Positions 25,820-34,637 of a DNA stretch of 64,000 nucleotides are shown piece by piece. The DNA is from an uncultured Prevotellaceae bacterium (lineage in GTDB: Bacteria; Bacteroidota; Bacteroidia; Bacteroidales; Bacteroidaceae). The stretch covers positions 22,139 to 86,138 of the forward strand of contig CADBHI010000001.1 of NCBI GenBank assembly GCA_902794405.1, given 5' to 3'. The position numbers and the translations under genes are program-made. Within the stretch, counting starts at the first letter, position 1. Each line of letters starts with the position of its first letter. Below the pieces are notes generated by a model. That model did no database searches. It was not told where the DNA came from and was given only the letters and a program-made list of their open reading frames with translations.

Positions 25820-25859
25820 TAGACGAACACGAATCTCACGGATTAAACGAATTTAATTT

Positions 25860-26447
25860 ATGTATAAGCATTTCTTTAAGAGGCTGATAGATTCTATCAT
25901 TGCTTTGATTGCATTTCCATTCGTGTTGCTGCTTTGCATCTTCGTATGGATTGCTATTAAGTTTGATGATGGTGGCCCGCTGTTCCACATGGCTTCACGT
26001 ATTGGTAAGGAAGGAAAGATATTCAAGATGTTTAAGTTCCGTTCTATGATTGTGAATGCTCCTGATTTGAGAATGGAGGATGGTAGTACTTACAATGCGG
26101 AAGATGACCCTCGTGTAACAAAGGTTGGAAGATTTTTGCGCAAGACCAGTCTAGATGAAATCCCGCAGTTGCTGAATGTACTGATAGGTGATATGGCTTT
26201 GATTGGTCCTAGACCTGACTCGGCTTTCTATCTAGAGCATTATACGCCCGAAGAGAGGGTTATCTTGACGGTACGTCCAGGCATTACTGGATGGAATCAA
26301 GCAATAAATAGGAATAGTGTAGGAACAAAAGAGAAGCTGCAGGCAGATATTTACTATGTGGAGCATCTTTCTTTTTTGTTTGACTGTAAGGTGATCTGGT
26401 TAACTATCAAGACTGTTTTATCTCATAAAGACGTATATCGCGCATAA
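25860..26447 (+). CDS. Initiating sugar-phosphate transferase (PglC/WcaJ catalytic type)
   Basis: A 195-residue bacterial sugar transferase (PF02397). One membrane anchor lies at about residues 13-35, then [51 protein letters not shown] and RPGITGWNQ. The short form, without the multi-helix N-terminal part, is that of PglC-type enzymes. It should load the first phospho-sugar onto undecaprenyl phosphate and thus start the repeat unit. A partial relative at 24562 suggests cassette exchange at this place. Confidence 0.9.
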   Translation: MYKHFFKRLIDSIIALIAFPFVLLLCIFVWIAIKFDDGGPLFHMASRIGKEGKIFKMFKFRSMIVNAPDLRMEDGSTYNAEDDPRVTKVGRFLRKTSLDEIPQLLNVLIGDMALIGPRPDSAFYLEHYTPEERVILTVRPGITGWNQAINRNSVGTKEKLQADIYYVEHLSFLFDCKVIWLTIKTVLSHKDVYRA

Positions 26448-26489
26448 CGCGAACGATAATGATAACCTTAACGAAAGGTGAATATATAA

Positions 26490-27686
26490 ATGAAGAAACT
26501 GATGGTATTGGCGGCGGGTCTGTTACAGATACCCGTCATCAAGAAAGCCCGTGAGATGGGCTACTATGTAATAGCCGTTGATGACGCCCCCAATGCTCCT
26601 GGAATGGCATTGGCTGATAAGGCTATTGTCCCGGGTGGACTAATGAATGAAGAGAAGTTAGTGGCTATTGCTAAAGAAGAGCAGATTGATGGTGTGATAC
26701 ATCCTTGCTCAGAAGTGGCCATGAATGTGATGGGACGTATCAATGATGAGTTGCACCTGTGTGGTATTTCCAAAGAGATTGCTATCAGAGCTACCAATAA
26801 ACACCTGATGCGAGAGGCTTTTGAAGCATACGGAGCACCAAGTCCGAAATCCATTTTAACGAAGGATGAAGAAGATGCATGGAATACGTTCTGCAATGAG
26901 TTCGATACGAATGCTATATTGAAGCCCTCACGCAATAGTGGTTCTCGCGGTATTGCCAAGGTGGAGAAGGGAATCAGCAAAGAAACGTTTGTGAGTCTCT
27001 ATCAGAGGGCGTTGAATGAAAGCCGTGACCATCAAGTTTTGATAGAGCAGTTTATAGAAGGCCCTGAGTTCTCTGTTGAGGTAATTGTTTGGAAAGGCGA
27101 GCCACACGTGTTGGCGGTAACAGATAAAAAGACTACGGAGGCTCCATACTTTGTTGAGTTGGGTCATAATCAGCCTTCGGTTTATCCTGTTGATATTCAG
27201 GAGAAACTGAAAGCAGGTGCTATGGCAGGATGCAAAGCTTTAGGTTTGACCTATTGTGCTGCACACTGTGAACTGAAAGTGCAGAATGGTGAAGCATACC
27301 TGATGGAGATTGGTGCCAGAATGGGAGGAGATTTTATATCTACGGAACTGACTCACCTGAGCAGTGGTATTGATATGGTGGCTGCTACAATTAATGTGGT
27401 GTTGGGTGTAGAACCTAACTTGAATCCTGTGGAGGAGAAACATGGGGTATGCATTCGCTATTTCACGCCAAAGCCAGGTAGGTTAATATCATTTACAGGC
27501 TTTGAGCCTTTTAGTGATCCTCATATCTATCAGATGGAGCTATATCACAGGCCTGGCGATATTATTCCAGAAGTAAAATCTAGTCTTGATAGATCTGGTC
27601 ATGTTATCGTAATAGCACCAACAGCACAAGAGGCAATCTGCAAGGCTGATAAAATAATTGAGGAAGTAAAGTTTGTTACAAAATGA
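26490..27686 (+). CDS. ATP-grasp carboxylate-amine ligase-like protein
   Basis: 398 residues. A pre-ATP-grasp domain (MVLAAGLLQIPVIKKAREMGYYVIAVDD) is followed by the ATP-grasp fold with AILKPSRNSGSRGIAKV, VLIEQFIEGPEFSVEV and the metal-binding end AYLMEIGARMGGDFIS. The family joins a carboxylate to an amine with ATP. In surface-glycan loci such genes usually attach an amino acid or other acid to an amino sugar. The aminotransferase at 30039 could supply the amine. Overlaps the next gene by four bases. Confidence 0.75.
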   Translation: MKKLMVLAAGLLQIPVIKKAREMGYYVIAVDDAPNAPGMALADKAIVPGGLMNEEKLVAIAKEEQIDGVIHPCSEVAMNVMGRINDELHLCGISKEIAIRATNKHLMREAFEAYGAPSPKSILTKDEEDAWNTFCNEFDTNAILKPSRNSGSRGIAKVEKGISKETFVSLYQRALNESRDHQVLIEQFIEGPEFSVEVIVWKGEPHVLAVTDKKTTEAPYFVELGHNQPSVYPVDIQEKLKAGAMAGCKALGLTYCAAHCELKVQNGEAYLMEIGARMGGDFISTELTHLSSGIDMVAATINVVLGVEPNLNPVEEKHGVCIRYFTPKPGRLISFTGFEPFSDPHIYQMELYHRPGDIIPEVKSSLDRSGHVIVIAPTAQEAICKADKIIEEVKFVTK

Positions 27687-28912
27687 GGATTTTACAATTA
27701 GCTGGCTATTTCTTCCCGGAGAAAGCTGCAAGTATCTATTTGGAGGAGAATAGATATGAGGCTTTTTCTAATGCTGGTTTCAAAACAATAGTTTATGCTG
27801 CAAGACCACAGCGTGGACTGACGGAGGAAGAATACAAAGAATATAAGAATAAGAAACTGGAAATGATGTATAACGGCGGTGTGGAAGTGCATCGCTTTGC
27901 TATGTATCGTGAAGGGAAGAATGCCGTATTAAGAGCATTTCGCTATTTCTTGATTAGCGTTGTTCAGTTGTGGAAAGGCATTTGGGCAAAAGATATTGAC
28001 CTCATCTATGTTGCCAGTACTCCTCCTACACAAGGTGCTCTGGCTGCTTTGGTGAAGAAGTGCAAAAAGGTGCCGTTCGTTTATAACCTACAGGATATTT
28101 TCCCGGATTCACTTGCTGGTACTGGATTGGCAAAGAAGGGCGGATTACTTTGGAAAATTGGTCGCGCTATTGAGAACTTCACTTATAGAAATGCAGACAA
28201 GATAATAGTTATCTCTCAGGACTTCAAGAAGAATATCATGGCCAAGGGCGTTCCTGAAGATAAGATTGTTGTGGTGTATAACTGGGTGGATCAAAATTCA
28301 GTAAAGGATATACCTCGTTCTGAGAACAAGCTTTTTGCCATGTACGGTCTCGATCCGTCCAAGTTCTACGTTACTTATAATGGGAACATTGGGCTGACGC
28401 AGAATATGGATATGCTACTTGAAGTAGCCAAAGCTCTGGAGGCCAATGAGGGCATTCATTTCGTTCTCGTAGGCAATGGCGCATATCTGGAGCAGGTGAA
28501 ACAGATTGTGGCAGATAGAAACATATCTAATGTTCATCTGTTACCCTTCCAGCCATACGAAGATATTTCGCACGTGTTTTCTTTGGGTGATGTAAGTTTG
28601 GTTATATCTAAACCTGGAGTTGGTGAGAACTCAGTGCCTTCAAAGACTTGGAGTATAATGAGCGCTTCAAGACCAGTGTTGGCTAACTTTGATGAGAATG
28701 AGTTGAAGACTATCATTGAGAAGAATAACTGTGGTATCTTTACTAAGGCTGGTGATAAGGTTGCGTTTACGGATGCAATTCTGAAATTGTATAATGACCG
28801 TGAGCTTTGCAAAGAGTTTGGCCGTAATGGCCGCCAGTTTGTGATGGATAATCTTACTAAAGAGGTAGGCACGCAGAAATACGTTGATGTCATCAAGAGT
28901 TTTGAGAGGTAA
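27683..28912 (+). CDS. GT4-family glycosyltransferase (WbuB-like)
   Basis: 409 residues. The N-terminal half begins MRILQLAGYFFPEKAASIYLEE, as in WbuB-type enzymes. The donor half shows YNGNIGLTQNMDMLLEVAKAL, VLVGNGAYLEQVKQIV, HLLPFQPYEDISHVF and the acidic-motif region KPGVGENSVPSKTWSIMSASRPVLA. WbuB-type enzymes often transfer the second sugar, such as an N-acetyl-fucosamine or related residue, to the lipid-linked primer, which fits the place just after the initiating transferase. Confidence 0.8.
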   Translation: MRILQLAGYFFPEKAASIYLEENRYEAFSNAGFKTIVYAARPQRGLTEEEYKEYKNKKLEMMYNGGVEVHRFAMYREGKNAVLRAFRYFLISVVQLWKGIWAKDIDLIYVASTPPTQGALAALVKKCKKVPFVYNLQDIFPDSLAGTGLAKKGGLLWKIGRAIENFTYRNADKIIVISQDFKKNIMAKGVPEDKIVVVYNWVDQNSVKDIPRSENKLFAMYGLDPSKFYVTYNGNIGLTQNMDMLLEVAKALEANEGIHFVLVGNGAYLEQVKQIVADRNISNVHLLPFQPYEDISHVFSLGDVSLVISKPGVGENSVPSKTWSIMSASRPVLANFDENELKTIIEKNNCGIFTKAGDKVAFTDAILKLYNDRELCKEFGRNGRQFVMDNLTKEVGTQKYVDVIKSFER

Positions 28913-28938
28913 CTGATGGCTCGATTTGTTATTTTCCC

Positions 28939-30009
28939 ATGAAGAGCGAACAAGGCATACTGCTGGAACTTGTTAAGTTAGGAATAGGGTATAAATCTAT
29001 TAATAGGATACCCAAGGGTATAGATTGGCAGGAGGTTTTTAGTATGGCGGAAAAGCATAATATGACCGCCATCGCTCTTGATGGTATTAACAGATGCTTT
29101 GAGAAGGGTATTGGGCTTGACATCGATTTTCAAACAAAAATGGATTGGATAGGTGCAGCACAGCAGGTAGAGGTATATTACCAGGAGCACGAAAAGAATC
29201 TGAGAGATTTAGCCCATTTCTATCAAAAGCATGGTATTAAAATGATGGTGCTGAAGGGATATGGGCTATCGCTGAACTATCCTGTACCTAATCATCGTAC
29301 GCCTGGAGATATAGATATTTATCTGTTTGGTGATCATGAGAAGGGAGATAAGTTGATGGAGAGTGAACTGGGGATAGAGATAGACCGGAGTCACCATCAT
29401 CATACGGTGTTAACGTTTCAAGGGGAGAGCGTGGAGAATCACTATGACTTTCTGAATGTGCATGTGAGGAAGTCGAATAAGAGATTGGAGGCGAAGCTGA
29501 AGGAACTGGCTCACACTGATATCACAGAAACCACAGAAATCGTTTTGCCGTCGGTAGAGTTTAATTCGATTTTTTTGCTGAGACATTGTGCAGCGCACTT
29601 TGCATCGACACATATGTCGATCAGGCAAGTGCTGGACTGGGGACTCTTTATGGAGAAACATCATAAGGAGATTGAATGGGGTGAATATTTGACTTATCTT
29701 AAGCAGGAGGAAATGTTCAGGTTTTATAATCTGATGGGACTTTTCTGCTTACACCATCTTGGGTTTGATGCATCGATATTCAATGGTTTGTATGAGGATG
29801 AACTATTTGAAAGATTCAGTAATGAGATACTATCGCCTGAGTTTAAGGATAAGGAGGATGGGTGCCTATTACACTCGCTGAGCGTAAAGCCTCGGAGATG
29901 GTGGCATAACAGATGGAAGAACCGCCTGTGCTATCCCGATGGTGCATGGTCGGAATTTGCATGCGGCCTTTGGGCAAAGATATTGAAGCCCAGTCATTTT
30001 GTACAGTAA
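28939..30009 (+). CDS. Nucleotidyltransferase-fold protein (NTP_transf_5 type)
   Basis: 356 residues with LKGYGLSLNYPVPNHRTPGDIDIYLFG (about residues 103-129), the G-D-I-D-I pattern of the NTP_transf_5 (PF14907) nucleotidyltransferase fold. The rest is helical with a conserved-looking LLRHCAAHF. Genes of this family are common in Bacteroidales capsule loci, but their reaction is not known to me. The stretch at 29518-29542 (DITETTEIV) is a TCACAGAAACCACAGAAAT repeat inside the coding sequence. Confidence 0.7.
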   Translation: MKSEQGILLELVKLGIGYKSINRIPKGIDWQEVFSMAEKHNMTAIALDGINRCFEKGIGLDIDFQTKMDWIGAAQQVEVYYQEHEKNLRDLAHFYQKHGIKMMVLKGYGLSLNYPVPNHRTPGDIDIYLFGDHEKGDKLMESELGIEIDRSHHHHTVLTFQGESVENHYDFLNVHVRKSNKRLEAKLKELAHTDITETTEIVLPSVEFNSIFLLRHCAAHFASTHMSIRQVLDWGLFMEKHHKEIEWGEYLTYLKQEEMFRFYNLMGLFCLHHLGFDASIFNGLYEDELFERFSNEILSPEFKDKEDGCLLHSLSVKPRRWWHNRWKNRLCYPDGAWSEFACGLWAKILKPSHFVQ

Positions 30010-30038
30010 ATGAAGTTAAAAACAAAATAGTAAAGAAT

Positions 30039-31334
30039 ATGAAAGTATCATTTTCTCCTCCTGATATGACGGAGGCTGAGGCAAAAGAAGTAAGAGAGGC
30101 GATTCTCTCAGGGTGGATTACGACTGGACCTCGAACAAAGGATTTGGAAAGACGGATTTCTGGATTTGTCGGAACAGAGAAGACTGTGTGTTTGAACTCG
30201 GCAACGGCTGCAATGGAGATGGTGCTTCATCTTTTGGGCGTAGGGCCTGGGGATGAGGTGATAGTGCCTGCTTATACATACACTGCTACTGTTTCGGTAG
30301 TGCAGCATGTGGGAGCAAAGATTGTGTTTGTAGACTCGCAGAAAGATTCTGTGGAGATGGACTATGACCAGCTGGAGCAAGCCATCACGGAGAATACGAA
30401 GGTGATAGTGCCAGTGGATATTGCTGGTATCGTGGCTGACTATGACAGGGTGTATGAGATCGTGGAGCGCAAGAAGGGGCTGTTCAAACCATCAAATGCG
30501 CTGCAGGCGAAGATTGGCAGAATAATCGTGTCTGCAGACTGTGCACACTCGTTTGGAGCATGGAAAATGGTCACACGGAAAGCACAGAAAGCACAGAAAA
30601 CAATGGCTGGCGCTATTGCGGACTTCAGTTCGTTTAGTTTCCATGCTGTAAAGAACTTCACCACGGCTGAAGGTGGAGCAATGACTTGGAATTTACCGTT
30701 TGGCAACGAGGTGGTTAAGGTAAACGTCAACGTTAAGGTTGAAGATTATATGCCTACTGTGCCTAAGAAGGAGGGCGAGACCTGGAATGAGTTGCTGTAT
30801 AGGCTGTCGCAGCTGTTCAGTCTGCATGGGCAGAATAAGGACGCATTGGCTAAGACTAAGCTGGGTGCTTGGGAGTATGATATCATCGGGCCGTGGTATA
30901 AGTGTAACATGACGGACATCATGGCTGCATTGGGATTGGTTCAGATGGAACGCTATCCAGAGTTGCTGAAGAGACGCTATGAGATAGTGGAGCGTTATAA
31001 TGCGGCATTGAAAGATCTGAATGTGGCTGTGCTAAATCATAAAGATGCTGATCATTGTAGTTCACACCACTTATATTTGGTTCGCCTGTTGGGCAAAACT
31101 CGTGAAGAGACCAACCATGTCATTGAGCAAATGGCAGAACGAGGCATTGCAACGAATGTTCATTACAAGCCACTGCCGATGATGACTGCATATAAGGCTC
31201 TTGGCTTTGATATTGCCAACTATCCCAATGCTTATCATCTATTTGAGAATGAGATGACGCTGCCGTTACATACTTGTTTGACCGATGAAGAGGTTGACTA
31301 TGTGATTGAGAATTTTGTGGAAATTTTGAAATAA
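30039..31334 (+). CDS. DegT/DnrJ/EryC1/StrS aminotransferase
   Basis: 431 residues from ATG 30039 ([18 protein letters not shown]); the longer frame from 29913 overlaps the previous gene. The motifs are [63 protein letters not shown] and the PLP-lysine stretch [18 protein letters not shown]. It should aminate a keto sugar. Between SFGAW and [10 protein letters not shown] lies an extra [14 protein letters not shown] encoded by a CGGAAAGCACAGAAAGCACAG repeat (30571-30600), close to the active site. Confidence 0.85.
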   Translation: MKVSFSPPDMTEAEAKEVREAILSGWITTGPRTKDLERRISGFVGTEKTVCLNSATAAMEMVLHLLGVGPGDEVIVPAYTYTATVSVVQHVGAKIVFVDSQKDSVEMDYDQLEQAITENTKVIVPVDIAGIVADYDRVYEIVERKKGLFKPSNALQAKIGRIIVSADCAHSFGAWKMVTRKAQKAQKTMAGAIADFSSFSFHAVKNFTTAEGGAMTWNLPFGNEVVKVNVNVKVEDYMPTVPKKEGETWNELLYRLSQLFSLHGQNKDALAKTKLGAWEYDIIGPWYKCNMTDIMAALGLVQMERYPELLKRRYEIVERYNAALKDLNVAVLNHKDADHCSSHHLYLVRLLGKTREETNHVIEQMAERGIATNVHYKPLPMMTAYKALGFDIANYPNAYHLFENEMTLPLHTCLTDEEVDYVIENFVEILK

Positions 31335-31338
31335 GAAT

Positions 31339-32442
31339 ATGAAGACAGCATTAATTACTGGAATTACGGGTCAGGACGGAAGCTACTTGGCCGAGTTTTT
31401 GTTAGAGAAAGGTTATGATGTACATGGAACAATCAGACGTAGCTCTGTGGATTTTCGTGAAAGAATAGCACATCTGGAGGGTACTCCGCATTTCCATCTG
31501 CACTATGCGGATCTGGGTGACTCGATGAGTGTGCTGGGAGTGATTGGAAAGGTTAAGCCCGATGAGATATATAACCTGGCAGCACAGAGCCATGTGCAGG
31601 TGAGCTTCGATAGCCCTGAGTTTACGGCTGATGTGGATGCTGTGGGAGTGTTGCGTATCTTGGAGGCTGTGAGACAATTGGGTTTGACAGAGAAATGTCG
31701 TATCTATCAGGCTTCGACATCGGAGCTGTATGGAAAGGTTGAAGAGGTGCCGCAGAACGAGAATACGCCTTTCCATCCGTATAGTCCGTATGCTGTAGCT
31801 AAGCAGTATGGTTTCTGGATTGTGAAGGAGTACCGTGAGGCATATAATATGTATTGTTGCTCTGGTATTTTGTTTAACCATGAGTCTGAGCGTCGTGGTG
31901 AGACATTTGTCACCCGTAAGATTACATTAGCAGCTGCACGTATTTCTCAGGGTCTGCAGGATTGCCTGTACCTGGGCAATATGGATAGCCTCCGTGACTG
32001 GGGCTATGCCAAGGACTACGTAGAGTGTATGTGGCTTATCCTTCAGCAGGACAAACCTGAGGACTTTGTGATTGCTACAGGTGTGCAGCATTCTGTACGT
32101 GAATTTACAGAACTGGCTTTCAAACATGCAGGAATCGAACTGAAGTTTGAAGGCGAAGGTATCAACGAAAAGGGTATTGTAGTGAAAGGCCCAGATGCTT
32201 TGATTGGTAAAACCGTTGTCGCAGTTTCTGAGGATTTCTATCGTCCAACTGATGTGGTTAACTTGTGGGGAGACCCCACCAAGGCAAAAGCTAAGTTGGG
32301 CTGGAATCCCGCCAAGACCAGTTTCGAGGAACTGGTTAGGATAATGGTAGAGAACGATATCGCCAAGGTGGCTGCAGAGGGTGCTGCTGCTAAGGTAAGA
32401 ACAAACCTTGCTGAATATCTTGAAAAGGGAATAGTAAAATAG
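31339..32442 (+). CDS. gmd: GDP-mannose 4,6-dehydratase
   Basis: 367 residues, full family length. It has [27 protein letters not shown], the RRSS loop, [13 protein letters not shown], the catalytic Tyr-Lys in [28 protein letters not shown] and [15 protein letters not shown]. It converts GDP-mannose to GDP-4-keto-6-deoxymannose in the cytoplasm. Followed by fcl, which completes GDP-L-fucose. Confidence 0.95.
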   Translation: MKTALITGITGQDGSYLAEFLLEKGYDVHGTIRRSSVDFRERIAHLEGTPHFHLHYADLGDSMSVLGVIGKVKPDEIYNLAAQSHVQVSFDSPEFTADVDAVGVLRILEAVRQLGLTEKCRIYQASTSELYGKVEEVPQNENTPFHPYSPYAVAKQYGFWIVKEYREAYNMYCCSGILFNHESERRGETFVTRKITLAAARISQGLQDCLYLGNMDSLRDWGYAKDYVECMWLILQQDKPEDFVIATGVQHSVREFTELAFKHAGIELKFEGEGINEKGIVVKGPDALIGKTVVAVSEDFYRPTDVVNLWGDPTKAKAKLGWNPAKTSFEELVRIMVENDIAKVAAEGAAAKVRTNLAEYLEKGIVK

Positions 32443-32462
32443 CACGCAGAAATCGAAGAAAG

Positions 32463-33635
32463 ATGTTAGATAAGAATTCAAAGATATATGTGGCGGGCCA
32501 TAACGGTCTCGTAGGGTCTGCTATATGGAATAATCTCAAGCAAAGAGGTTATAACAACCTTATAGGACGTTCACATAAAGAACTGGACTTGACAGACCAA
32601 GTGGCTGTTAAGAAGTTCTTTGATGAAGAGCAACCTGATGCTGTGGTATTAGCTGCCGCTTTTGTTGGTGGCATCATGGCTAATTCGCTGTATCGTGCAG
32701 ACTTCATTATGATGAATATGAAGATCCAGTGTAATGTCATCAGTGAGGCGTATGCTCATGGAGTAAAGAAGTTGTTATTCCTTGGTTCGACTTGTATCTA
32801 TCCGAAGAATGCACCGCAGCCGATGAAGGAGGATTGCCTGCTGACTTCACCATTGGAGTACACCAATGAAGAGTATGCCATCGCCAAGATTGCCGGACTG
32901 AAGATGTGTGAGAGCTACAATCTGCAGTATGGTACAAACTACATTGCTGTGATGCCTACAAATCTTTATGGTCCCAATGACAACTTCCATCTGGAAAATA
33001 GTCATGTTATGCCTGCAATGATGCGCAAGGTATATCTGGCTAAACTCATACACGATGGCGCCTGGGATAAGGTAGCCATTGACTTGGATAAACGTCCCGT
33101 CGAAGGAGTTACAGGTTCGGCTTCACATGAAGAAATACTGTCTGTGCTTGGCAAGTATGGTATATATAATAATAAGGTGGTATTGTGGGGAACTGGTACT
33201 CCGCTCCGTGAATTCTTATGGAGCGAGGATATGGCAGATGCCTCAGTACATGTACTGCTGAATGTGGACTTTAAAGATGTAATCGGCATTGAGAAGTATT
33301 CTTCTGTACATTTCGGTGCTTCGACAGATGGTGCAGTAGATAGAAATAATTCCTCAGGTCGTGGTGGTGCCATTCCATCCTTGGGCGAAATAAGGAATTG
33401 TCATATCAACGTTGGAACAGGTAAGGAACTTACCATCCGTGAACTTTCGGAACTGGTGGTCAAGACTGTAGGTTTTGAAGGAGCGGTCGAATTCGACGCA
33501 ACCAAGCCTGACGGTACCATGCGCAAGCTAATCGATGTATCAAAACTTCATTCGCTCGGTTGGACACATAAGGTTGAGATTGATGATGGAGTTGGCAGGC
33601 TTTTCGGGTGGTATCGACAAAGCTTAACGGAATAA
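32463..33635 (+). CDS. fcl: GDP-L-fucose synthase
   Basis: 390 residues. It has IYVAGHNGLVGSAIW for NADP, ELDLTDQ, LFLGSTCIYPKNAPQPMKE, the catalytic YAIAK, VMPTNLYGPNDNF and the C-terminal FDATKPDGTMRKL. It is longer than the E. coli enzyme (about 320) owing to inserts near residues 199-240 and 275-300, which is usual in Bacteroidales. It epimerises and reduces the Gmd product to GDP-L-fucose. Last recognisable gene of the capsule locus. Confidence 0.95.
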   Translation: MLDKNSKIYVAGHNGLVGSAIWNNLKQRGYNNLIGRSHKELDLTDQVAVKKFFDEEQPDAVVLAAAFVGGIMANSLYRADFIMMNMKIQCNVISEAYAHGVKKLLFLGSTCIYPKNAPQPMKEDCLLTSPLEYTNEEYAIAKIAGLKMCESYNLQYGTNYIAVMPTNLYGPNDNFHLENSHVMPAMMRKVYLAKLIHDGAWDKVAIDLDKRPVEGVTGSASHEEILSVLGKYGIYNNKVVLWGTGTPLREFLWSEDMADASVHVLLNVDFKDVIGIEKYSSVHFGASTDGAVDRNNSSGRGGAIPSLGEIRNCHINVGTGKELTIRELSELVVKTVGFEGAVEFDATKPDGTMRKLIDVSKLHSLGWTHKVEIDDGVGRLFGWYRQSLTE

Positions 33636-33775
33636 ACTGACAATAGAGCCCGATGTTTATGGTTATGAGTCTTACGAGCTTTTGCTCGCTTCGCCAGTCG
33701 AAGAACCCCAATTACTGAAGGCTCTTTGCCTGTTATAAGAGAATCACTTCAACTGAAGATGATGTATGACAACGT

Positions 33776-33783
33776 TAACTTTG
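33776..33783 (+). promoter_or_regulatory. -7 promoter element before a small ORF
   Basis: TAACTTTG, 19 bases before the ATG at 33803; no clear TTTG -33 element at the right distance. Between 33636 and 33775 I see no gene, only a GAGCTTTTGCTCGC-type palindromic repeat near 33680. Confidence 0.45.
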
Positions 33784-33802
33784 ATGTTTACCATAAAGAG
33801 AT

Positions 33803-33979
33803 ATGGAAAACTTGAAAGAGAGATTGAAGGAACTGATGGAGACTGAAGCGAGGTCGTGCTCTATGGATTTCGGATGCATAACCCCAGAATATGTACAAAG
33901 GATGTGGGGCGGCAAGTTCTCGTTGGACGAGATTGACATGGCGCTCAAAGAATTGAAATCATCTGTCTTTGGCCTATGA
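33803..33979 (+). CDS. Small hypothetical protein (58 aa)
   Basis: The ORF starts MENLKERLKELMETEARSCS and ends IDMALKELKSSVFGL. It is acidic and helical, containing ITPEYVQRMWGGKFSLDEID in the middle, which could form a small helix-turn-helix-like bundle. It has its own -7 box. It is followed at once by the GGGAGGT repeat region, and might be a remnant of a small mobile cassette. Family not recognised. Confidence 0.5.
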   Translation: MENLKERLKELMETEARSCSMDFGCITPEYVQRMWGGKFSLDEIDMALKELKSSVFGL

Positions 33980-34025
33980 AGATTCTGAAAGCGAGATGGC
34001 TGTCTTTTTCTTACTTATTGATTTA

Positions 34026-34290
34026 ACCTCCCCACCTCCCGTTTTCTTCCGAAATGCCTTTGTAGAAAGGGGTTTCAGCACGGGAGGTCTCATTAACAGA
34101 CCTCCCGTCGACCTCCCGTCCAACTCCCCTCATGCCACCTTGACGACCACTGCTCCTGAATGCGGGCTACCTCGTCGCTGTCGAACCAAAAGGGAGGTCA
34201 GACGGGAGGTGTCTCGGGAGGTCTGAAGGGAGGTCTCAGAATCCTGAAACCGCCTGTACATCGGGGTTTCCGGCGTATGACGGGAGGTGT
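34026..34290. repeat. Cluster of ACCTCCCGT/ACGGGAGGT motifs in both orientations
   Basis: About ten copies of ACCTCCC or its complement GGGAGGT lie within 265 bases, often as (A)CGGGAGGTC or GACCTCCCGTC, some paired as inverted repeats. The two ORFs readable here (33969 and 34160) are low-complexity products of the repeat and are not taken as genes. Confidence 0.7.
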
Positions 34291-34397
34291 TGGCACTTTT
34301 TGCATAACGTGCATAAAAATTGGTCGGAGTCCCATTGGCGTTTGCCCGGACTAAAAGGGGCGTTTCGTCCGAGTAAACTGTGCCACTTAGACATCCA

Positions 34398-34474
34398 AAG
34401 TCATAGACATAGACATGCTAAGTCATAGACATAGACATGCTAAGTCATAGACATAGACATGCTAAGTCATAGAG
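34398..34474 (+). repeat. 22-bp tandem repeat, three and a half copies
   Basis: Unit AAGTCATAGACATAGACATG plus CT, starting at 34398, 34420 and 34442, with a partial unit from 34464. Copies are identical. From 34475 to 34637 I see only AT-rich leader for the helicase gene. Confidence 0.9.
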
Positions 34475-34637
34475 TTAGGTGCATGGTCATGCAGACGGGA
34501 ATGAGAAGTGTCTGCGCATCTTGACACAACGGTTTTTGTTGGTAAAAGTAAGGAAAAATGTTGGAATCCCCAAATTTTCCAAAAAATAAAGCGCCAAAAC
34601 AAATAAAAAAATGAGTTTTGGCGGCGGATGAATCATT

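Noticed and set aside
33969-34354. Two overlapping short plus-strand frames
   Set aside because: They are Pro/Thr/Arg-rich translations of the GGGAGGT motif cluster without start signals.
34398-34474. 22-bp repeat as a possible CRISPR array
   Set aside because: Units are directly adjacent with no unique spacers and no cas genes are near.
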